Assembly: GCA_022510805.1 (NCBI GenBank)
Contig: JAFLSS010000012.1
Span: 1 to 42,325 of the forward strand
DNA: 42,325 nucleotides
Direction: 5' to 3'
Origin: Akkermansiaceae bacterium
GTDB taxonomy: Bacteria; Verrucomicrobiota; Verrucomicrobiia; Verrucomicrobiales; Akkermansiaceae
Part shown: positions 1 through 8,873 of the stretch, piece after piece
Layout of the letters: every line of letters starts with the position of its first letter
Numbering within the stretch: position 1 is the stretch's first letter
Made by a program: the position numbers and the translations under genes
Notes under the pieces: generated by a model
Told to the model about the DNA's origin: nothing
The model's database searches: none
What the model saw: only the letters and a program-made list of their open reading frames with translations

Positions 1-1289
1 AGGCAGCGGCAGAGGCGCTGGGCCATGATGGCGCGCACCGCTGAGGCGATGAGGAAGCGGTCCACCCCCATGTCGGCCAGACGCGCCACAGAGGAGGGGG
101 CGTCATTGGTGTGCAGGGTGGAGAGCACGAGGTGACCTGTCATGGCGGCTTGGATGGCGATACTCGCGGTTTCGCCATCGCGGATCTCACCGATCATGAT
201 GATGTTGGGCGCCTGGCGGAGCATGGCGCGCAGGGCGGCGGCGAAAGACATGCCGATGTCCGTGCGGATCATCACTTGGTTGATGCCGGCCATTTCGTAC
301 TCCACCGGGTCTTCTGCGGTGATGATCTTTTTGTCCGGGCGGTTGAGGTGGTTGAGGCAGGCGTAGAGGGTGGTGGTCTTGCCGGAGCCGGTGGGGCCGG
401 TCACGAGTATCACGCCGTCCGGCAGGGTGACGAGGCGGTCAAAGGTGGCCTCGTCATCAGACAGGAAGCCGAGCTGCGGCAGCCCCAGCGAGAGGGCGGA
501 TTTGTCCAGGATACGCATCACCACGGATTCGCCGTGATTGGAGGGCACGGTGCTGACACGCAGGTCGATGTGGGCGCCGCTCTTGAGATCCAGCTCGATG
601 CGGCCATCTTGCGGCACGCGCTTTTCTGCGATGCTCATGGTGGAGCTCATCACCTTGATACGGGCGACAATGGAGCCGAGCAGCTTTTTCGGGTGGTTGG
701 CTACCTCGATCAAGCGGCCGTCCACTCGGTAGCGCACGCGCACGCGGTCCTCCATCGGCTCGATGTGGATATCTGAGGCGCGCATGCCGTGCGCCTCGTT
801 GAACATGTTGTCTATCAGCTCGATGATGGGCGCTTCCTCATTGCCCTTCTTCTGGGTCTTCTCCGGGTAATATTTGTTGATCCCCTTGGTGAGGCTCGCA
901 TCCGATGCCACGAAGAACGCGACATCTCGGTTCAAAAACTGGGGCAGGCTGTCGAGCTTCTCCATGTCAAACGGATCCGCGATGGCCACCTGCAGCGAGT
1001 AGCCGTCATCCCCCAGAGGCAGGAAGCCGAGCCGGCGGGCGAGCTCGCCGTCCACCAGCGCCAGAGTCGCAGGATCCAGCTCGATGGCCTCGAGATCCAC
1101 AAACTCCAGGCCGGAGCTGCTGGCAGCTATCTGCGCCACATAGTCGCCCGAGATGACATTGTTCTTAATGAGGTAGTCCAGTATACTATCTGCCAGCCCG
1201 AGTTCGGCACGGCAGGATTCCACAGTGCCGGGATCGACTGCGCCGGCTTCGATCAAAAGTTCCAGAAGGTAATTTTCGTTTGAGTACAC
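1..1289 (-). CDS. GspE/PilB-type secretion or pilus assembly ATPase (3' end outside window)
   Basis: This is a hexameric AAA-like ATPase of the type II secretion / type IV pilus family, which powers pseudopilus or pilus assembly from the cytoplasmic face of the inner membrane. About 429 residues are visible and the C-terminus lies beyond base 1. The N-terminal part (about residues 1-135) matches the MshEN/GspE N-domain. After it come a DIHIEP motif, Walker A GPTGSGKTTT, the Asp box ITAEDPVEY, a Walker B region ending in GEIRDGETA, and the His box STLHTND. The start is taken as GTG at 1289, because no in-frame ATG lies between it and the preceding sequence and the N-domain begins right after it. 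No Shine-Dalgarno sequence is seen; the leader is C/T-rich. A prepilin-like gene at 28318 is a possible client. GspE and PilB cannot be separated from this fragment. Confidence 0.93.
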   Translation of the reverse strand, partial: MYSNENYLLELLIEAGAVDPGTVESCRAELGLADSILDYLIKNNVISGDYVAQIAASSSGLEFVDLEAIELDPATLALVDGELARRLGFLPLGDDGYSLQVAIADPFDMEKLDSLPQFLNRDVAFFVASDASLTKGINKYYPEKTQKKGNEEAPIIELIDNMFNEAHGMRASDIHIEPMEDRVRVRYRVDGRLIEVANHPKKLLGSIVARIKVMSSTMSIAEKRVPQDGRIELDLKSGAHIDLRVSTVPSNHGESVVMRILDKSALSLGLPQLGFLSDDEATFDRLVTLPDGVILVTGPTGSGKTTTLYACLNHLNRPDKKIITAEDPVEYEMAGINQVMIRTDIGMSFAAALRAMLRQAPNIIMIGEIRDGETASIAIQAAMTGHLVLSTLHTNDAPSSVARLADMGVDRFLIASAVRAIMAQRLCRC

Positions 1290-1469
1290 GGTCGGGGAGA
1301 GGGGGAGTCGCTCTGTATGATAATAGGGGAGAGAGGCGGGGAAAGCAGGCTCTCCCCGCGCGTTGTCCATTCTACACATTTTCCCTCATCGCGTCAATCA
1401 CGCAGTTCAAATTCGTATACACTTTTTACGTGAAATCGGGATTCGGGAGGGGGTGTCTGCCTGTTTTTC

Positions 1470-1501
1470 GCCTCTGCTGCCGCCGCGCGGGCGGCAGAGG
1501 C
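1470..1501. repeat. GC-rich inverted repeat in the 1290-1552 intergenic region
   Basis: The arms read GCCTCTGCTGCCGCC and GGCGGCAGAGGC. They pair over about 12 bp with a three-base bulge. The element sits just upstream of the promoter at 1515-1543, between two divergent genes. Neither strand has a U-run after the stem, so it is not a normal intrinsic terminator. I see nothing else in this intergenic region apart from a possible -10 for the minus-strand gene (TATTAT, 1325-1320). Confidence 0.4.
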
Positions 1502-1514
1502 AGCGCCGCGCGGA

Positions 1515-1543
1515 TTGACATGTGCTGTCCTATGGCGTATAAT
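1515..1543 (+). promoter_or_regulatory. Consensus sigma70 promoter of the Aas-like gene, leaderless geometry
   Basis: TTGACA (1515-1520) and TATAAT (1538-1543) are both perfect consensus hexamers with a 17-bp spacer. The -10 ends 9 bases before the ATG at 1553, so the transcript should start about 2-3 bases before the start codon. Confidence 0.85.
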
Positions 1544-1552
1544 ACGGCCAAC

Positions 1553-3754
1553 ATGGCACGAGTGATCGTATATGGTAGGGAAAATCTGCCGGTGCAAGCC
1601 TCGCTTTTTCTGCCCAATCGGGTAGATGCATCTGTCCTGCGTGAGCTGGAGAGCTTGCTTGGCGGCGCGGAGAAGGTGGTGTACATGGTGGAGGAGGAGC
1701 TGCTGCCTGAGGAGCAGGTGATGCGCCGCCTGGCTGAGGAGCGGGTGGTGCGCTTCCGCTTCCGCACGAGCCGGAGCCGCGACCTGCGCGAGCAGCTCAT
1801 GGTGCACTTGCTGGCCGGGCGCCATGTCGTTTTTCTGCCCGGGAAGCCGGTGGAGATCATGGGCTGCCTGAGTGATGTGCCCAAGCCTTTTCTCATGCAG
1901 CTCGGCGCGCTGCATATCTCACCCGTGCCGGTGTTTGTGGGGTTTTACCGGAAGAGCATATGGCAGGCGTTCACCGCGGCAGCGGAGGGGGGGTATGACT
2001 GGGCGGCGCTGCAGCTGCTGCCCAAGCTGACCCCCGGGCCGCAGAGTGGTGAGCGCACTCTGCAGGCCTGGCTGGAGGCCTCTGCTGAGCAGTATGAGCG
2101 CCACCCGGTGCTGCGCGAATCAGTGGCGCGGCTGCTGGTGGAGGGGATGAAAGCGCACCCGAATGCTGAGTTGATTGATGGCATGAACCACTCGCACACC
2201 TCCTATGCCAAGCTGCTGGGGGCGGCGCTGGCGCTGGCGCGTGTGCTCAAGGAGCAGGTGCATGAGCCGCGGTTGGGGGTGATCCTGCCGCCCGGCGCCG
2301 GGGGGGTGATTGCGAATTATGCCTGCTTGCTGGCGGGGATTGTGCCGGTGAATATCAACTACACCTCATCGGAGGCGACTTTTCGCAGCATTGTGCGCCA
2401 GAGTGGCATCCGCCATTTTCTCACGGCGCGCGCTTTCATGAACAAGCTGCCGCAGTTCCCCTGGCCGGAGGCGCAGGCGCTGCTGCACCTCGACAAGCTG
2501 CTCAGGGGAATCGGCCGAGCCAAGATTGCCGCATGGGTGGCTTTGGCGCGCGTGACTCCGGCGGGTGCGCTGGTGCGCATGTTTGGGCTGGATGCCCGCG
2601 CCGGGGAGGACGAAGCCGCGCTGATTTTTACCTCCGGCTCCTCCGGGGAACCGAAGGGGGTGTCCTTCTCCCACCGCATGATTGTGGCCAATATGACTCA
2701 GGTGCTCTGCCGCGCCTGGCTGCCGCCGAAGAGCCGCTTTTTATGCAGCTTGCCGATTTTTCACAGCTTTGGCCTGACGGTGAGCACGCTGCTGCCGGCG
2801 GTGTATGGCTTCAGCATGGTCACCTACCCCTCGCCGCTGGAGGCCAAGACGCTCGATGACCTGGTAGAGCGCTATGAGTGCCGCCTCATCATCACCACTC
2901 CCACCTTTGCCCGCAGCATGCTGCGCCGCGCTCACGAGCACACTTTTGATTCGGTGAAGTACTTTGTGGTCGGGGCGGAGAAGCTGCAGCCGCACCTTGC
3001 GGAGGAGTTCCGCGCCAAATGCGGGGTGGAGCTGCTGGAGGGCTATGGCCTCACGGAGACGAGCCCGGTGTGTGCGGTGAACTTGCCGGATGCGCCGCCG
3101 GAGGAGGGCCGCCCGTACTATGTGCCGGCTCACCACTCCGGCACGGTGGGCCAGCTGCTGCCCGGCATGGCGCTGCGCATCACTGACCCGGATGATGACT
3201 CGCGCCCGCTCCCCCTCACGGAGCAGGGGATGATCTGGCTCAAGGGGGCCAATGTTTTCCGCGGCTACACCGGCCGTGAAAAGCTCAGTGCGGAGATTTT
3301 CCGCGATGGGTGGTTCAAGACGGGGGATCTGGGCTGTATGGATCTCAATGGCTTCCTCATGCTCGGCGGTAGGCGCTCCCGCTTTTCCAAGGTGGCCGGA
3401 GAGATGGTGCCGCATGAGGTGGTGGAGAGCGCGATTGAGCAGTTTGTGGCGGCGGCGCGCGGCGGGGTGCCTGCCGGCGGCGGTGAGTCCCCGACGCGTC
3501 TGGTGGCGATTGTGGGGGTGCCTGATGCGCAGAAAGGCGAGGCGCTGGTGCTGCTCTCCAGCGTGCACCACGTGCAGCTGACGCAGGCGCTGGATGCCAT
3601 CCGCGCGCACCTGGCAGAGCAGGGCATGCCCCGCCTTTGGAGCCCGCGGGAGATCATCCCTGTGGAGTCCATCCCCGTGCTCCCCACAGGTAAGCTGGAT
3701 CTGCGCGGCTGCCGGATCCTCGTGCAGGAGGTGCTGGGTGTCCGCGGAGACTGA
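1553..3754 (+). CDS. Aas-like acyl-ACP/acyl-CoA synthetase with a degenerate PlsC-like N-terminal domain
   Basis: This 733-residue protein has the two-part plan of Aas, which re-acylates lysophospholipids using an acyl group activated on ACP. The adenylating half looks intact: P-loop TSGSSGEPKG (about 360-369), YGLTE (498-502), TGDLG (590-594), a GGRRSRFSKVAGEMV hinge segment, and the PTGK lysine (K714). The first 140 residues align by eye with the PlsC acyltransferase domain but have lost its catalytic residues. The NHxxxxD motif reads N22-R23 with V28 in place of Asp, and the FPEG motif reads FLPGKP (94-99). It may therefore activate fatty acids without transferring them, or transfer by another route. 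The ATG at 1553 is chosen because the consensus promoter lies just upstream. A longer in-frame extension exists but would cover the promoter. ispH follows after 36 bases. Confidence 0.85.
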   Translation: MARVIVYGRENLPVQASLFLPNRVDASVLRELESLLGGAEKVVYMVEEELLPEEQVMRRLAEERVVRFRFRTSRSRDLREQLMVHLLAGRHVVFLPGKPVEIMGCLSDVPKPFLMQLGALHISPVPVFVGFYRKSIWQAFTAAAEGGYDWAALQLLPKLTPGPQSGERTLQAWLEASAEQYERHPVLRESVARLLVEGMKAHPNAELIDGMNHSHTSYAKLLGAALALARVLKEQVHEPRLGVILPPGAGGVIANYACLLAGIVPVNINYTSSEATFRSIVRQSGIRHFLTARAFMNKLPQFPWPEAQALLHLDKLLRGIGRAKIAAWVALARVTPAGALVRMFGLDARAGEDEAALIFTSGSSGEPKGVSFSHRMIVANMTQVLCRAWLPPKSRFLCSLPIFHSFGLTVSTLLPAVYGFSMVTYPSPLEAKTLDDLVERYECRLIITTPTFARSMLRRAHEHTFDSVKYFVVGAEKLQPHLAEEFRAKCGVELLEGYGLTETSPVCAVNLPDAPPEEGRPYYVPAHHSGTVGQLLPGMALRITDPDDDSRPLPLTEQGMIWLKGANVFRGYTGREKLSAEIFRDGWFKTGDLGCMDLNGFLMLGGRRSRFSKVAGEMVPHEVVESAIEQFVAAARGGVPAGGGESPTRLVAIVGVPDAQKGEALVLLSSVHHVQLTQALDAIRAHLAEQGMPRLWSPREIIPVESIPVLPTGKLDLRGCRILVQEVLGVRGD

Positions 3755-3775
3755 TGGATGAATGAGTCGAATTTT

Positions 3776-3781
3776 TAAAAT
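3776..3781 (+). promoter_or_regulatory. Probable -10 element of ispH
   Basis: TAAAAT lies exactly 9 bases before the ATG at 3791, the same spacing as at other unit heads here. No good -35 is seen 16-18 bp upstream (GATGGA region), so this may be a weak internal promoter that supplements read-through from the gene before. Confidence 0.45.
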
Positions 3782-3790
3782 CTGTTGACG

Positions 3791-4978
3791 ATGAAGCGAA
3801 GTGTCAATGTCCGACAAGCAGGAGTCATGCCCATCGTGCGTGATTTGGTGCAGTGTTATCAGAGCAGCCTGGTGGAGCAGATCCGCGCGCAGGGGCATGT
3901 GCTCCGCCTGCCGGGGCTGGAGATCCGCCTGGCGCATGAGTTCGGGTTTTGCGATGGGGTGCAGCGCGCCATCGAGATAGCCTATGCCACGTGCCGCGTG
4001 TTTGCCGGGCGGCGCATTTGGCTCATCGGCGAGATCATCCACAACCCGGAGGTCAATGCCCAGCTGGATGCGCAGGGCCTGCTGCACTTGCCCTGGAATA
4101 CGGATGGCAGCGGTTATGAACACCTCACGCCCGAAGATGTGGTCATCATCCCCGCCTTTGGCATTTCTGTGCCCCTGCGCCGCCTGCTGGAGGAGCGCGG
4201 TGTGCAGCTGGTGGATAGCACTTGTGGCAATGTGATCAAGGTGTGGCAGCGCGTGCGCTCCTATGCTGACCGCGGGATTACCAGCATCATCCACGGCAAG
4301 GTGCGCCACGAGGAGAGCATGGCCACGGCATCCCAGTCTCGCGGGGCGGATGGCAAGGGGCATTTCCTGGTTATTTTCAGCGAGCCGGAGGCTGAGATGC
4401 TGGCGGACTACATCCGCGGCCACGGGGATAAGGAGTCGTTCTTGGCGCATTTCTCCAAGTGCTGCTCGCAGGGGTTTGACCCGGATGCCCACCTGCGCGA
4501 GATCGGCATGGCGAACCAGACGACGATGCTCAAGGGCGAGACGTCGCGCATTCAGCAGATGCTGCGGGAGGCTGTTGTGGCGCGGGATGGCGATGACTCG
4601 CGCTTCCACGCGTTTGATACTATTTGCGGCGCGACTCAGAACCGCCAGCAGGCGCTGCTCGATTTGCTGGAGCAGCCGCTGGATACGATGTTTATCATCG
4701 GCGGCTACAATAGCTCCAACACCACGCACCTGGCTCAGATCTCAGCGCTGCGCCACCCCACTTTCTTTGTGCGTGATGCAGATTGCCTGCTGGATGAACT
4801 GCGGGTGCGCGCGTATGATGCCGCCCGGCGTGAGGAGTCGGAGCAGGATCTGCCGCCGGAAGCCGCTGATCTGCAGCGCGTGTGGCGGGTCGGCATCACA
4901 GCCGGCGCCTCCTGCCCGGCCAATATTATTGAGGGGGTGATCCGCCGCTTGGCCACGCTCCGCGGCATTTCTCTTTGA
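3791..4978 (+). CDS. ispH: 4-hydroxy-3-methylbut-2-enyl diphosphate reductase (long form)
   Basis: IspH performs the last step of the MEP isoprenoid pathway, reducing HMBPP to IPP and DMAPP with a [4Fe-4S] cluster. The three cluster cysteines are visible in FGFCDGV, DSTCGNVIKVW and DTICGATQNRQ. So are the substrate-binding histidines in GEIIHNPEVN and IIHGKVRHEES, the GGYNSSNTTHL loop, and the C-terminal TAGASCPANIIEGVI. At 395 residues it is well above the roughly 310 of E. coli IspH. The extra length includes an N-terminal helical region of about 50 residues and an insertion between the second and third cysteines, as in the longer IspH forms of cyanobacteria and PVC bacteria. The ATG at 3791 is preferred over TTG 3785 and ATG 3827. 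The -10 spacing supports it. The AGGAG before 3827 is only 2 bases from that ATG, too close to act as a Shine-Dalgarno sequence. Confidence 0.96.
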   Translation: MKRSVNVRQAGVMPIVRDLVQCYQSSLVEQIRAQGHVLRLPGLEIRLAHEFGFCDGVQRAIEIAYATCRVFAGRRIWLIGEIIHNPEVNAQLDAQGLLHLPWNTDGSGYEHLTPEDVVIIPAFGISVPLRRLLEERGVQLVDSTCGNVIKVWQRVRSYADRGITSIIHGKVRHEESMATASQSRGADGKGHFLVIFSEPEAEMLADYIRGHGDKESFLAHFSKCCSQGFDPDAHLREIGMANQTTMLKGETSRIQQMLREAVVARDGDDSRFHAFDTICGATQNRQQALLDLLEQPLDTMFIIGGYNSSNTTHLAQISALRHPTFFVRDADCLLDELRVRAYDAARREESEQDLPPEAADLQRVWRVGITAGASCPANIIEGVIRRLATLRGISL

Positions 4979-5071
4979 GCGCTCCGCTTGCCTTTGCTGA
5001 GGCGCAGCAGCAGCCTTGCGCCGCGCGCGCATCATCCCACCCTCCGCGCGCGCCTCTCTCCCGCTAAAACG

Positions 5072-5105
5072 CACACACCCGGCAGCGCATGCTGCCGGGT
5101 GTGTG
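5072..5105. terminator. Strong stem-loop between convergent ispH and lipoprotein gene
   Basis: A perfect 15-bp stem (CACACACCCGGCAGC and its complement) closes a GCAT loop. On the minus strand the stem is followed by CGTTTT, giving a short U-run that suits termination of the minus-strand gene. On the plus strand there is no U-run. It probably works in both directions. The rest of 4979-5133 holds only GC-rich sequence with no gene visible. Confidence 0.7.
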
Positions 5106-5133
5106 GCTATTGGCAAGAGAGCTAAGCTTCTCT

Positions 5134-5913
5134 TTAGTTGACAATCTTGTAGAAGTAGAGATTCTCACCGGTGATGATGGCATCCGGGCGCACCATGTCA
5201 TCCAGCTTGTCGCCGGTGTCCGGGTCACGCACTTCGTAGTGCTTGGCGCCAATCAGCTGCACCACAGCCGTGCCGTTGGTGAAGGTGAGCCACACGCGGA
5301 TGGAAGTGCCGGCCGCGGCAGGAAGCACCACGCGCTGCGAGCCCTCGGTGTCCACCCACACGTTGCCGCCGTTGTTGCCCGTGCTGCTGGAGACCGCCGT
5401 GGTGGAAATGTAGCCGAAGAAGTTGGCCATCTGAGTCGTGAAGACGGCTTCGCTGGAAGCGGCTTCGTAATACAGGGTGAGGTAGGCGCGCTCGTGTCCC
5501 TCTTCCATGAGGTAGGACATGGCGGTGATGTGTGCCACGCGGGTGTTGTTGATGGTCAACTCACCGGAGAGCACTTTGGATTGCTTCGCGACAGCTTTCG
5601 AGGTCTCCCAGCCTTCAGGGCGGCCCTCGTTCACTGTGCCGGCCGTACTGCCGTCGTGCCAGACTTTTTCCGGCAGGGGGATATCACCGCGGGCAACACC
5701 GCCGCCCACGACATCGGAGTTCTCTCCCACACCGGTGCTGACAATGCGCATGGAAGCGCCGACGCCGTTCAGGAAGAAGCCTGCACCGCCGGTTTCAAAT
5801 TGAGTGACAGAGACGTAGTTGTCGGCCTCATCGCCACCGCCGCCGCCGCAGCCGGAAATGAGAGCAGCAGCGAGCACAGAGGCGCAAGCAAGAGCATAAC
5901 GTGAGCGTTTCAT
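5134..5913 (-). CDS. Predicted lipoprotein of unknown function
   Basis: The 259-residue product starts with a classic lipoprotein signal: basic MKRSR, a hydrophobic ALACASVLAAAL stretch and the lipobox ISGC, followed by a run of five glycines as a flexible tether. The mature part is rich in beta-type sequence, with short Gly/Ser/Thr loops and only one cysteine (the lipidated one). I do not recognise its family. It would be lipidated and then cleaved by signal peptidase II; lspA lies 3 kb away. The start is taken at 5913. An in-frame ATG at 5931 would add six residues ahead of a good signal peptide. The leader just before the ATG is pyrimidine-rich (CTACCTTTTCCTTCT) with no Shine-Dalgarno sequence. 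It is convergent with ispH and divergent from ileS. Confidence 0.85.
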   Translation of the reverse strand: MKRSRYALACASVLAAALISGCGGGGGDEADNYVSVTQFETGGAGFFLNGVGASMRIVSTGVGENSDVVGGGVARGDIPLPEKVWHDGSTAGTVNEGRPEGWETSKAVAKQSKVLSGELTINNTRVAHITAMSYLMEEGHERAYLTLYYEAASSEAVFTTQMANFFGYISTTAVSSSTGNNGGNVWVDTEGSQRVVLPAAAGTSIRVWLTFTNGTAVVQLIGAKHYEVRDPDTGDKLDDMVRPDAIITGENLYFYKIVN

Positions 5914-5973
5914 AGAAGGAAAAGGTAGCATGCGGATAACACAGGGTAACTCGGCATCGCGAGCTACGCTTGC

Positions 5974-6004
5974 ATACTATGCCTAAAGAGGCCAGCCGTG
6001 TCAA
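5974..6004 (-). promoter_or_regulatory. Putative promoter of the lipoprotein gene
   Basis: On the minus strand TTGACA (6004-5999) is followed after 19 bp by TAGTAT (5979-5974). The spacer is longer than the usual 17. Transcription from here would leave a leader of about 55 bases before the ATG at 5913, in contrast with the leaderless arrangement at ileS on the other side. Confidence 0.5.
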
Positions 6005-6100
6005 GTAGAAAAGCGGCGATTTGTAAAAAAATTGTGAAATAATTTGCCGGCAGGGGTGGGCGGGAGCACGCCCCTTGGTGAAATACAGCGTTCTTTATGC

Positions 6101-6129
6101 TTGACATTGCTTGATGCGCCGCATATATT
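6101..6129 (+). promoter_or_regulatory. Promoter of ileS, leaderless geometry
   Basis: TTGACA (6101-6106), a 17-bp spacer and TATATT (6124-6129). The -10 ends 9 bases before the ATG at 6139, so the predicted mRNA starts about 2-3 bases before the start codon. There is no Shine-Dalgarno sequence. Confidence 0.8.
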
Positions 6130-6138
6130 AACGCGCGT

Positions 6139-8871
6139 ATGAGTGAGAAGTCGACGAGTTATAAAGAGAGTATTTTTTTGCCTGATACGAGTTTCCCGAT
6201 GAGGGGCGACCTCACCACGAAGGAGCCGCTGCGCCTGCAAAAGTGGGAGTCCGAGGGGCTTTATGAGCGCATTGTGGCGCGCCGCAAAGAGCAGGGGGCT
6301 CCCCGCTTTGTGCTGCATGACGGCCCTCCCTTTGCGAATGGAGATGTGCACATGGGCACCGCGCTGAATAAGGTGCTCAAGGATCTTATTGTGAAGAGTA
6401 AGACCATGGCCGGCTTCTATGCGCCCTTTGTGCCGGGGTGGGATTGCCACGGCCTGCCGATTGAGGCCAAGGTGGTCAAGGAGTTTCAAGGGCTGGAGCC
6501 GGCGGAGATCCGCCGCCGCTGCGCGGAGTTCGCCCGCAGCTACATCGACCAGCAGCGCCTTTCTTTCCGCCGCTTGGGCGTGTTCGGCGAGTGGCAGAAC
6601 CCCTACATCACCATGACTCCGGAGTATGAGGCCTGGGTGCTGCGCGTGTTTGCCAAGCTGGTGGAGGCGGGCGCTGTGTACCAGTCCATGAAGCCGGTGC
6701 AGTGGAGCTATGCGCACCACACAGCGCTGGCTGAGGCTGAGGTGGAGTACATGGAGGACACGAGCACGGCCATCTTTGTGGCTTTCCCCCTGGTGGAGCC
6801 TGTGCGCGGGGTGGAGTGCGAGGTGGTGATCTGGACGACGACGCCCTGGACGCTGCCGAGCAACCTGGGTGTGGCGCTCAATGCTGAGGAGGATTATGTG
6901 GTGGCGCGCTGGAGCAAAGAGGGTGAGCAGCAGCGCTGCTTCCTGATGGCGCGCGCGCTCATGGAAACCTTTGCCGCCAAGACGGGCTGGACGCTCGGCG
7001 AGGAGCTGGCGGCGCTTCCCGGTCGTGAGCTGGAGCACAAGAAAGCGCGCCACCCGTTCCTGGATCGTGACTCGCTCATCATGGTGGGGGCATTTGTGAC
7101 AATGGATGCCGGCACGGGCGCGGTGCACATCGCCCCCGGTCATGGTGCAGATGACTACAATGTGGGCATGCAGTACGGGCTGCAGGTGCTCTCCCCGGTG
7201 GATGATGACGGCAACTACACGGCTGAGTGCGGCGTGCCGGAGCTGGTGGGCAAGCATGTGTTTGAGAGCAATGAGGCCGTCATCAGCATGCTTGTTGAGC
7301 GCGGCCGCCTGCTGGGGCGTGAGGAGTTCACGCACCAGTACCCGCACTGCTGGCGCTCGAAGACGCCCATCATCTTCCGCGCCGTCAAGCAATTCTTCAT
7401 CAGCATGGAGCGCCTGCGCCCGCTCGCGCTCGAGCAGATCGACCGCACCAAGTGGGTGCCGGCCTGGGGGCGCAACCGCATCTACAGCACCGTGGAGGCG
7501 CGCCCGGATTGGTGCATCTCGCGCCAGCGCACGTGGGGAATCCCGCTGCCGGTGTTTTACGATGCGCAGGAGCAGCCCGTGCTGCAGGCTGATATCGTGC
7601 GCCGCGTGGCAGACATGGTGGAGAAGCAGGGCACGAATGTCTGGTTTGAGCTCTCGAGTGAGGAGCTGTGTGAGCGCCTCGGGCTGCCCGCCGGCCTGCG
7701 CAAGGGGCGTGACACGCTCGATGTGTGGATCGACTCCGGCTGCTCGCACGTGGCTGTGCTGGAGCACCGCGAGGGGCTGCAAGTCCCGTGTGACGTGTAT
7801 CTGGAGGCCACCGATCAGCACCGCGGCTGGTTCCAAAGCTCGCTCATGCTCTCGTGCGCATGGCGCGGCACTGCTCCCTACAAGCAGGTGCTCACGCATG
7901 CATTTGTGGTGAATCAGGACCGCTCCAAGCTCTCCAAGAGCGCGCAGGGCACTTACCAGAAACCCACCAACGCCAAGTATTTCTATGAGAAATATGGTGC
8001 AGATATCGTGCGCCTGTGGGTGAGCAGCGTGGATTGGCAGAATGAGGTGCCCTTCGGCGAGGACTTGTTCAAGCAGATCACAGATCCCTACCGCCGCCTG
8101 CGCAACACGCTGCGCATCCTGCTGGCCAACCTGAAGGGCTATGACCCCGCCGTGCGCCCGGTGGAGCTGGCGCCGCTGGATGCGTGGATCCTGGAGCGCA
8201 CCAATGAGCTGATCCGCGAGGTGCGTGCCGCGTATGAGGCCTATGAGTTCCGCAAGGTCTTCACGGCGATCAACCAGTTCTGCACCAATGATCTTTCTTC
8301 GCTCTACATCGACATCACCAAGGACAGCCTGTACTGCGATGCGGCGGATTCCCCGCGCCGCCTCAGCAAGCAGTTTGCCCTGGCGCGCGTGTTTGATGCG
8401 CTGGTGAAGCTGCTCGCGCCCATCTTGGCCTACACCTGTGATGAAGCGTGGGAGCACGCCGGGCATGCCGGCTCTGTGCATGAGCAGGATTTCCCCACGG
8501 CTGATTCTTCGTATGACAGCGGCTTGATCCCTGTGTTCAACCGCCTGCAGCAGATCAAGAGTGTCATCCAAGTCGCCATCGAGGCTCAGGTGAAAGCCAA
8601 GGCTTTCAATAAGAACAATGAGGCTGTGGTGGTGCTGGAAGTGCCGGAGGGTGAGACCCCGGCCGTGGTGGAGCTGCTGGAGAATGAGGAGTTCGCCAAG
8701 GAGTTCTTCATCATCTCCGGCCTGCAGGTGAAGCGGGGTGCTGAGCTGCGCGCCGCCGCTTCCAAGACCTCTCACAGCATGTGCCCGCGCTGCCGCCGCT
8801 ATGAACCCGCCGTGGATGCAGAGGGCCTTTGCGCGCGCTGTGCCGCTATTATTCATCCTGCCGAAGCCTAA
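6139..8871 (+). CDS. ileS: Isoleucyl-tRNA synthetase
   Basis: This class I aminoacyl-tRNA synthetase of 910 residues charges tRNA-Ile and edits misactivated valine. The HIGH-type motif reads HMGT in the segment DVHMGTALNK, preceded by HDGPPFANG. The KMSKS-type motif reads KLSKS, followed by AQGTYQKP. IDSGCSHVAVL and EATDQHRGWFQSSLM are typical IleS core motifs. The editing domain contains TTTPWTLPSNL and a GTGAVHIAPGHG loop. The C-terminus carries a CxxC...CxxC zinc finger (CPRCRRYEP and CARCAAI), as in bacterial-type IleS. The length is normal. The ATG at 6139 follows directly from a good promoter. lspA begins 2 bases after the stop codon, so the two are almost certainly co-transcribed. Confidence 0.98.
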   Translation: MSEKSTSYKESIFLPDTSFPMRGDLTTKEPLRLQKWESEGLYERIVARRKEQGAPRFVLHDGPPFANGDVHMGTALNKVLKDLIVKSKTMAGFYAPFVPGWDCHGLPIEAKVVKEFQGLEPAEIRRRCAEFARSYIDQQRLSFRRLGVFGEWQNPYITMTPEYEAWVLRVFAKLVEAGAVYQSMKPVQWSYAHHTALAEAEVEYMEDTSTAIFVAFPLVEPVRGVECEVVIWTTTPWTLPSNLGVALNAEEDYVVARWSKEGEQQRCFLMARALMETFAAKTGWTLGEELAALPGRELEHKKARHPFLDRDSLIMVGAFVTMDAGTGAVHIAPGHGADDYNVGMQYGLQVLSPVDDDGNYTAECGVPELVGKHVFESNEAVISMLVERGRLLGREEFTHQYPHCWRSKTPIIFRAVKQFFISMERLRPLALEQIDRTKWVPAWGRNRIYSTVEARPDWCISRQRTWGIPLPVFYDAQEQPVLQADIVRRVADMVEKQGTNVWFELSSEELCERLGLPAGLRKGRDTLDVWIDSGCSHVAVLEHREGLQVPCDVYLEATDQHRGWFQSSLMLSCAWRGTAPYKQVLTHAFVVNQDRSKLSKSAQGTYQKPTNAKYFYEKYGADIVRLWVSSVDWQNEVPFGEDLFKQITDPYRRLRNTLRILLANLKGYDPAVRPVELAPLDAWILERTNELIREVRAAYEAYEFRKVFTAINQFCTNDLSSLYIDITKDSLYCDAADSPRRLSKQFALARVFDALVKLLAPILAYTCDEAWEHAGHAGSVHEQDFPTADSSYDSGLIPVFNRLQQIKSVIQVAIEAQVKAKAFNKNNEAVVVLEVPEGETPAVVELLENEEFAKEFFIISGLQVKRGAELRAAASKTSHSMCPRCRRYEPAVDAEGLCARCAAIIHPAEA

Positions 8872-8873
8872 GC

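Noticed and set aside
3820..3824. AGGAG as a Shine-Dalgarno site for an ispH start at 3827
   Set aside because: Only 2 bases separate it from that ATG, too short for ribosome pairing. The start at 3791 fits the -10 spacing better.
2741..4729. A 662-codon minus-strand frame over the Aas-like gene and ispH
   Set aside because: It crosses two genes with conserved motifs on the plus strand and shows no family signature of its own.
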